Positions 51,497 through 54,440 of a stretch of DNA of 54,440 nucleotides are shown here, piece by piece. Location: assembly GCA_051652245.1 (NCBI GenBank), contig JBOFTV010000046.1, positions 1-54,440 of the forward strand, read 5' to 3'. The number at the start of each line of letters is the position of its first letter. Position 1 is the stretch's first letter. The DNA comes from BHER01 sp051652245. Its GTDB lineage: Bacteria; Bacillota_I; Bacilli_A; Culicoidibacterales; Culicoidibacteraceae. The position numbers and the translations under genes were made by a program. Under the pieces are notes generated by a model. That model made no database searches. It was not told where the DNA came from and saw only the letters and a list, made by a program, of their open reading frames with translations.

Positions 51497-52318
51497 ATGA
51501 TGGAAATGAGTTTAGAGTGGTTCAAAACACTCCCACCAGTTACCCAAGCTTTTGCTGGTGGAATGCTTGGTTTTATTGTTACAACACTGGGAGCAAGTAT
51601 TATCCTAGTAGTTAAAAATGTTAACCAAAAATTAATCGATGGGATGCTTGGCTTTTCAGCAGGAATTATGATTGCTGCCTCCTTTTGGTCATTATTAAAT
51701 CCAGCAATTGATCAGGTAATGGAGGGCTATGGTAAAAGTGGTTTTTGGATGATAGCTGTGGGCTTTTTACTAGGTGGGGGTGTTCTTTGGGCACTTGATA
51801 AAATTATCCCTCATCTACATATGTATGCCAATAAATCCGAAGGGGTGCATACAAAATGGAGTAAAAGCACGCTGCTGATGCTGGCAATTACAATGCATAA
51901 TATCCCCGAAGGACTTTCTGTAGGTGTTGCCTTTGGTGGAGCTGCACTGACGGGAGACCCTTCATTAGTTACGGGGGCAATTGGTCTAGCAATCGGGATT
52001 GCCATTCAAAATTTTCCCGAGGGAACAGCAATCTCAGCACCGATGTATGCCGATGGGATAAGTAAGACAAAAGCTGTTATAATGGGATCATTATCGGCAA
52101 TCGTTGAACCAGTTGCTGCTGTAATTGGTGCGTTGCTTGTCCTTCAAATGCAGGCAATTCTTCCCTTTGCACTAGCATTTGCTGCAGGAGCAATGATCTT
52201 TGTTGTCGTTGAAGAATTGATACCAGAATCGCAAGCAAATGAGAATACAGATTTTGCAACACTAATGGCTATGGTCGGGTTTACAATAATGATGACATTG
52301 GATGTTATTTTAGGGTAA
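51497..52318 (+). CDS. ZIP family metal transporter
   Basis: A 273-residue membrane protein with eight TM segments. The ZIP signatures are HNIPEGLSVGVAFG (TM4) and NFPEGTAIS (TM5), which carry the binuclear metal site residues His, Asn, Glu. The protein should import Zn2+ or other divalent metals. The usual His-rich cytosolic loop is short (IPHLHMYANKSEGVHTKW). It stands alone after the cad terminator, but next to a metal efflux operon, suggesting linked zinc homeostasis. GGAAAT precedes the tandem ATG codons. Confidence 0.92.
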   Translation: MMEMSLEWFKTLPPVTQAFAGGMLGFIVTTLGASIILVVKNVNQKLIDGMLGFSAGIMIAASFWSLLNPAIDQVMEGYGKSGFWMIAVGFLLGGGVLWALDKIIPHLHMYANKSEGVHTKWSKSTLLMLAITMHNIPEGLSVGVAFGGAALTGDPSLVTGAIGLAIGIAIQNFPEGTAISAPMYADGISKTKAVIMGSLSAIVEPVAAVIGALLVLQMQAILPFALAFAAGAMIFVVVEELIPESQANENTDFATLMAMVGFTIMMTLDVILG

Positions 52319-52350
52319 AGAAATAACCCTGCAACTGCTATTAGACCAAT

Positions 52351-52452
52351 TTTTATCAGTATTTCCTGATAAACATGAAATATTTCCCAAGAATGTTTTC
52401 CCAGTAAAAGGATAAACATTCCCTGGGAAATATTTATCCTTTCATGATAAAT
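52351..52452. repeat. Large palindromic intergenic element with TTTCCC/GGGAAA arms
   Basis: CATGAAA (52374-52380) with TTTCATG (52440-52446) encloses ATATTTCCCAAGAATG (52380-52395), which pairs with CATTCCCTGGGAAATAT (52417-52433). TTTATCA and TGATAAA extend it outward. It fills most of the 52319-52606 gap. It is similar in core sequence to the inverted repeats at 17606-17680, 25300/25991 and 53034. The gap has no gene; a TGATATACT -10 lies near 52570-52577. Confidence 0.65.
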
Positions 52453-52606
52453 AAAGGTACCAATATAAAGTATTTTTCCCCTAGAAAAACAATACAAAAC
52501 GTACTAGTTTTAAACGGAATTAAAGAATTCGTGATTCAAAGCATTTTATAAGTAAAAGCAATAATGCTGTGATATACTTAGTACTGTTAGAAGTGAGGTG
52601 AGAAAT

Positions 52607-52873
52607 ATGAGCAAAAAGAAAAAGCGCTTAAAAAAAGAAGCAAGTGTAAAATTATTTAATCAATATATAGCAACGCCGTATGGTGGGCTTGAAATAACAA
52701 CGGGTGAAGAACATATCTATCAATTAGCAAATGCCGAAGAAGGTTTATTTGATATGGAACTAAGTGAAATTATTGAAGAGGCAGAGGAAAGCGTAGCAAA
52801 GTATTTCGCGAGTAATTTAGAAGTAGCAAATAAACAACAGTATCATACAGATATTAACAGCATCAGGCACTAA
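52607..52873 (+). CDS. Small acidic-tailed hypothetical protein
   Basis: An 88-residue soluble protein with a very basic N-terminus (SKKKKRLKKEASVK) followed by an acidic C-terminal half (ELSEIIEEAEESVAKYF). I recognise no family. ATG 52607 is chosen because GTGAGGTG lies 7 nt before it; GTG 52598 falls within that site. It has its own possible promoter (-10 TATACT near 52572-52577) and no close partner gene. Confidence 0.6.
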   Translation: MSKKKKRLKKEASVKLFNQYIATPYGGLEITTGEEHIYQLANAEEGLFDMELSEIIEEAEESVAKYFASNLEVANKQQYHTDINSIRH

Positions 52874-52998
52874 CATTAATTGGTATTGGTTTAGACAGAT
52901 TAATGTAATACAGAATCTAATTTACTCGCCAGGACAAAGTGTTCCAATGAAGTAAAAGCAACAATGACCGCTTTTTTGAAAATAGTGGGTTTTTGTGT

Positions 52999-53028
52999 AA
53001 AAAGGGATGTGATGCATCCTTTTTTTTA
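52999..53028 (+). terminator. Terminator before the second rpiR gene
   Basis: GGATG (53005-53009) and CATCC (53015-53019) form the stem, with A-run before and nine T after. It lies 130 bp after the hypothetical gene. Confidence 0.65.
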
Positions 53029-53033
53029 TGGGT

Positions 53034-53053
53034 TGGAAATTTCCTGGGAAATA
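53034..53053. repeat. Short TTTCC/GGAAA palindrome
   Basis: GGAAATTTCCTGGGAAATAGG contains near-perfect inverted ATTTCC/GGGAAAT halves. It lies just before the rpiR promoter and resembles the cores of the longer TTTCCC elements. Confidence 0.4.
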
Positions 53054-53064
53054 GGAGAAAAGTG

Positions 53065-53093
53065 TTTACAGATATTTTTATATTTATTATAAT
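53065..53093 (+). promoter_or_regulatory. Promoter of the second rpiR gene
   Basis: TTTACA (53065-53070), a 17-bp spacer and a perfect TATAAT (53088-53093). Confidence 0.75.
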
Positions 53094-53115
53094 GAAGGCA
53101 AGGGAGTGAAATGAG

Positions 53116-53853
53116 ATGAACTTCATCGCTAATTTAAGTAATAAAATGAATGATTTAAACAAGACGGAGCAAAGAATTTTGAGCTATTGCTTAGAGCATA
53201 GTTTGGAAATGGAGCGTTACAAAATAGTGGATCTAGCAGCGGAATTATTCGTATCGCCAAATACAATAATTCGTTTAGCAAAAAAACTAGGCTATAATGG
53301 TTTCAGCGAATTCAAATATGCTATTCATAATTCGCTTGTAAAACAGGAAGTTATTAAAAATGATATGCATGACATAATTGAGGCACTAGAAAAGACGGCA
53401 AAATTATTACAACCTGAAATATTGCAACAGGTGGTTAATGATATCAAGTGCGCTCCAAAGGTCTGTATATTTGCATCAGGGATTTCACGATACGCAGCAA
53501 TGCCTTTTGTCAAAAAGATGCAATACCTAAATCGGCTCGTACTCCTATCAGATGATCAGGACTCTAGTAGATTACTTGCTTCGAATCTTGCACCAGAAGA
53601 TGTTGCCATCTTTGTAAGTCTATCAGCAGAAACCAAGAGTATCTTAGAAAGCTACCAAATTGCTTTACAAAGGAATGCTAGTATTGTTGTCATAACGGGA
53701 TTAAAGCAATCACTCCTATCAACAAGTGAAAAGACGATTTACGTCTATACAAAGTCACGCTTTAAAGACAACATTGATTTCACTTCAAGAATTCCAATTG
53801 AATATATTTTTGAAAGAATTTTTGATGTCTATTTTACACAGGAGTATCAATAA
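53116..53853 (+). CDS. RpiR family transcriptional regulator (SIS domain), second
   Basis: A 245-residue regulator. The N-terminal helix-turn-helix (residues 1-75) includes VDLAAELFVSPNTIIRLAKK and LGYNGFSEFK, typical of RpiR proteins; the C-terminal SIS domain (about 110-235) has CIFASGISRYAAMPFVKKM and VSLSAETKS. It has its own promoter at 53065 and a terminator after it. The next gene, 180 bp downstream, is a PTS EIIC with a 12-bp imperfect palindrome over its promoter, so this protein probably controls that transporter. It is not closely similar to the RpiR at 30428. Confidence 0.9.
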   Translation: MNFIANLSNKMNDLNKTEQRILSYCLEHSLEMERYKIVDLAAELFVSPNTIIRLAKKLGYNGFSEFKYAIHNSLVKQEVIKNDMHDIIEALEKTAKLLQPEILQQVVNDIKCAPKVCIFASGISRYAAMPFVKKMQYLNRLVLLSDDQDSSRLLASNLAPEDVAIFVSLSAETKSILESYQIALQRNASIVVITGLKQSLLSTSEKTIYVYTKSRFKDNIDFTSRIPIEYIFERIFDVYFTQEYQ

Positions 53854-53868
53854 ATAATAAACTAAGTC

Positions 53869-53901
53869 AAAGCCTAGGTGAGGAGCCGAGGGCTTTTTTT
53901 T
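53869..53901 (+). terminator. Terminator after the second rpiR gene
   Basis: AAAGCCT (53869-53875) with GGGCTTT (53890-53896) and a T-run. Confidence 0.6.
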
Positions 53902-53965
53902 GGATAAAAATACACAAAAAGTTATATTTGTTATTAAAGTTAATAAAAGATAAAACGCGGAATTG

Positions 53966-53997
53966 CTATTGTATGGAGTCGGAGTCCATGCTATAGT
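53966..53997 (+). promoter_or_regulatory. Promoter with overlapping palindromic operator before the PTS gene
   Basis: TTGTAT (53969-53974) and TATAGT (53992-53997) are 17 bp apart, with an extended TGC before the -10. CTATTGTATGGA (53966-53977) and TCCATGCTATAG (53985-53996) are inverted arms agreeing at 9 of 12. A regulator bound here would cover the promoter; the RpiR protein encoded next to it is the likely candidate. Confidence 0.62.
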
Positions 53998-54033
53998 TGT
54001 GCTTATAAAAGAAAAAAGAAAAGAGGAATGATG

Positions 54034-54440
54034 ATGAAAAAGTTTTGGCAACAGTTTGGGAAGTCATTACTAATGCCGATTTCAACACTGGCGGCAGCAG
54101 GTTTGTTTTTAGGGATTGCCGCAGCCCTGCAAAATAATGCGATTGTTGGAACAGCATTTGTTGAAATGACAACAGTGCAAAATATTATTGGCTTTATTAG
54201 AAAACTAGCAGGCTTGGTTTTTGGTAATTTACCAGTTTTTTTTGCATTATCGATTACGGCTGGCATGGTTAAAGAAGAAAAGCCAACAGCAATTTATGCA
54301 TCGGTATTGGGCTTTTTGGCATTTCATTTGACGATAAATTATCTTTTAGGACTTCAAGGAATAACAGCAGCAACAACAACAGTCAAAGCTTTGATGGAAA
54401 CCAAGGGACTATCGCTGATCGAGGCTAGTATTGAAAATGC
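54034..54440 (+). CDS. PTS EIIC, glucose/maltose family, N-terminal part (runs off window)
   Basis: The first 135 or so residues of a PTS EIIC of the glucose superfamily. The opening (FWQQFGKSLLMPISTLAAAG) and NLPVFFALSITAGM, where the conserved NLP-x-F segment precedes a membrane helix, are typical of type 1 EIIC domains. In-frame ATG codons occur at 54028, 54031 and 54034; 54034 is best spaced from AGAGG. The gene is cut at 54440, so the EIIB or EIIA parts and the sugar cannot be seen. It is preceded by a promoter-operator and an RpiR gene. Confidence 0.85.
   Translation, partial: MKKFWQQFGKSLLMPISTLAAAGLFLGIAAALQNNAIVGTAFVEMTTVQNIIGFIRKLAGLVFGNLPVFFALSITAGMVKEEKPTAIYASVLGFLAFHLTINYLLGLQGITAATTTVKALMETKGLSLIEASIEN

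Noticed and set aside
1..54440. tRNA, rRNA, CRISPR arrays and riboswitches
   Set aside because: I looked in the intergenic regions and saw no cloverleaf, rRNA motif, regular repeat-spacer pattern or known aptamer core. A covariance-model scan would be needed to exclude small RNAs.

Overview
The window is low-GC, gene-dense DNA with AAGGAGG-type ribosome binding sites, TTGACA/TATAAT promoters, U-tract terminators, lipoprotein signals, PTS transporters and a sortase-type surface protein. It reads as the chromosome of a Gram-positive Bacillota. The set of families would fit an Erysipelotrichia/Turicibacter/Culicoidibacter-like or lactic-type lineage, but I cannot name the species from sequence alone. 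The standard code applies: TGA is used as a stop.

Layout. 1-2.6 kb: a transposase tail, then the conserved rpmH-rnpA-yidC block near which oriC/dnaA often lies, and a HAD phosphatase. 2.6-9.6 kb: a MATE exporter, a GNAT acetyltransferase (minus strand), pyruvate formate-lyase activase, a MupG-type (DUF871) protein, a large polytopic membrane protein and a lipoprotein cyclophilin. 9.6-11.8 kb: a PadR/HAAS/DUF4097 envelope operon with a clear promoter and palindromic operator. 11.9-17.5 kb: a VanZ-RDD membrane protein, then sbcD-sbcC-ywbE. 17.6-21.6 kb (minus): a two-component system with an ABC-2 transporter. 21.8-26.5 kb: a peptide export locus, consisting of a C39-peptidase ABC exporter, a HlyD-type accessory protein, two tiny double-glycine-leader peptides with GxxxG motifs, a small membrane protein (candidate immunity) and a WXG100 protein. 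26.5-28.4 kb: recQ (minus).

28.4-33.2 kb looks like chitin use: a secreted AA10 LPMO with three FnIII modules and a C-terminal carbohydrate-binding module, an RpiR regulator, an isolated MgsA C-terminal-domain protein and a cellobiose/chitobiose-type PTS EIIC. 33.5-41.2 kb is one 2565-residue repetitive surface protein with a non-canonical LVKTG sorting motif. 41.3-42.3 kb holds a gene remnant, a small secreted protein and a 54-residue membrane protein. 42.4-48.7 kb: guaB, a ferric-reductase-like membrane protein, a second MATE exporter and a second two-component system. 48.7-52.3 kb: cadA-cadC with promoter and ArsR operator, then a ZIP transporter. 52.6 kb to the end: a small hypothetical protein, a second RpiR regulator and a PTS EIIC cut by the window edge.

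The part most worth following up is 21.6-26.5 kb. The two peptides share a leader and the first residues of the core, start with TTG, and are bracketed by a 23-bp inverted repeat (22/23). The exporter lacks a normal start codon upstream of its catalytic cysteine. A T-tract-CGAAAGAGTAT-TGAGGG element occurs before both the exporter and the WXG100 gene, which suggests shared control.
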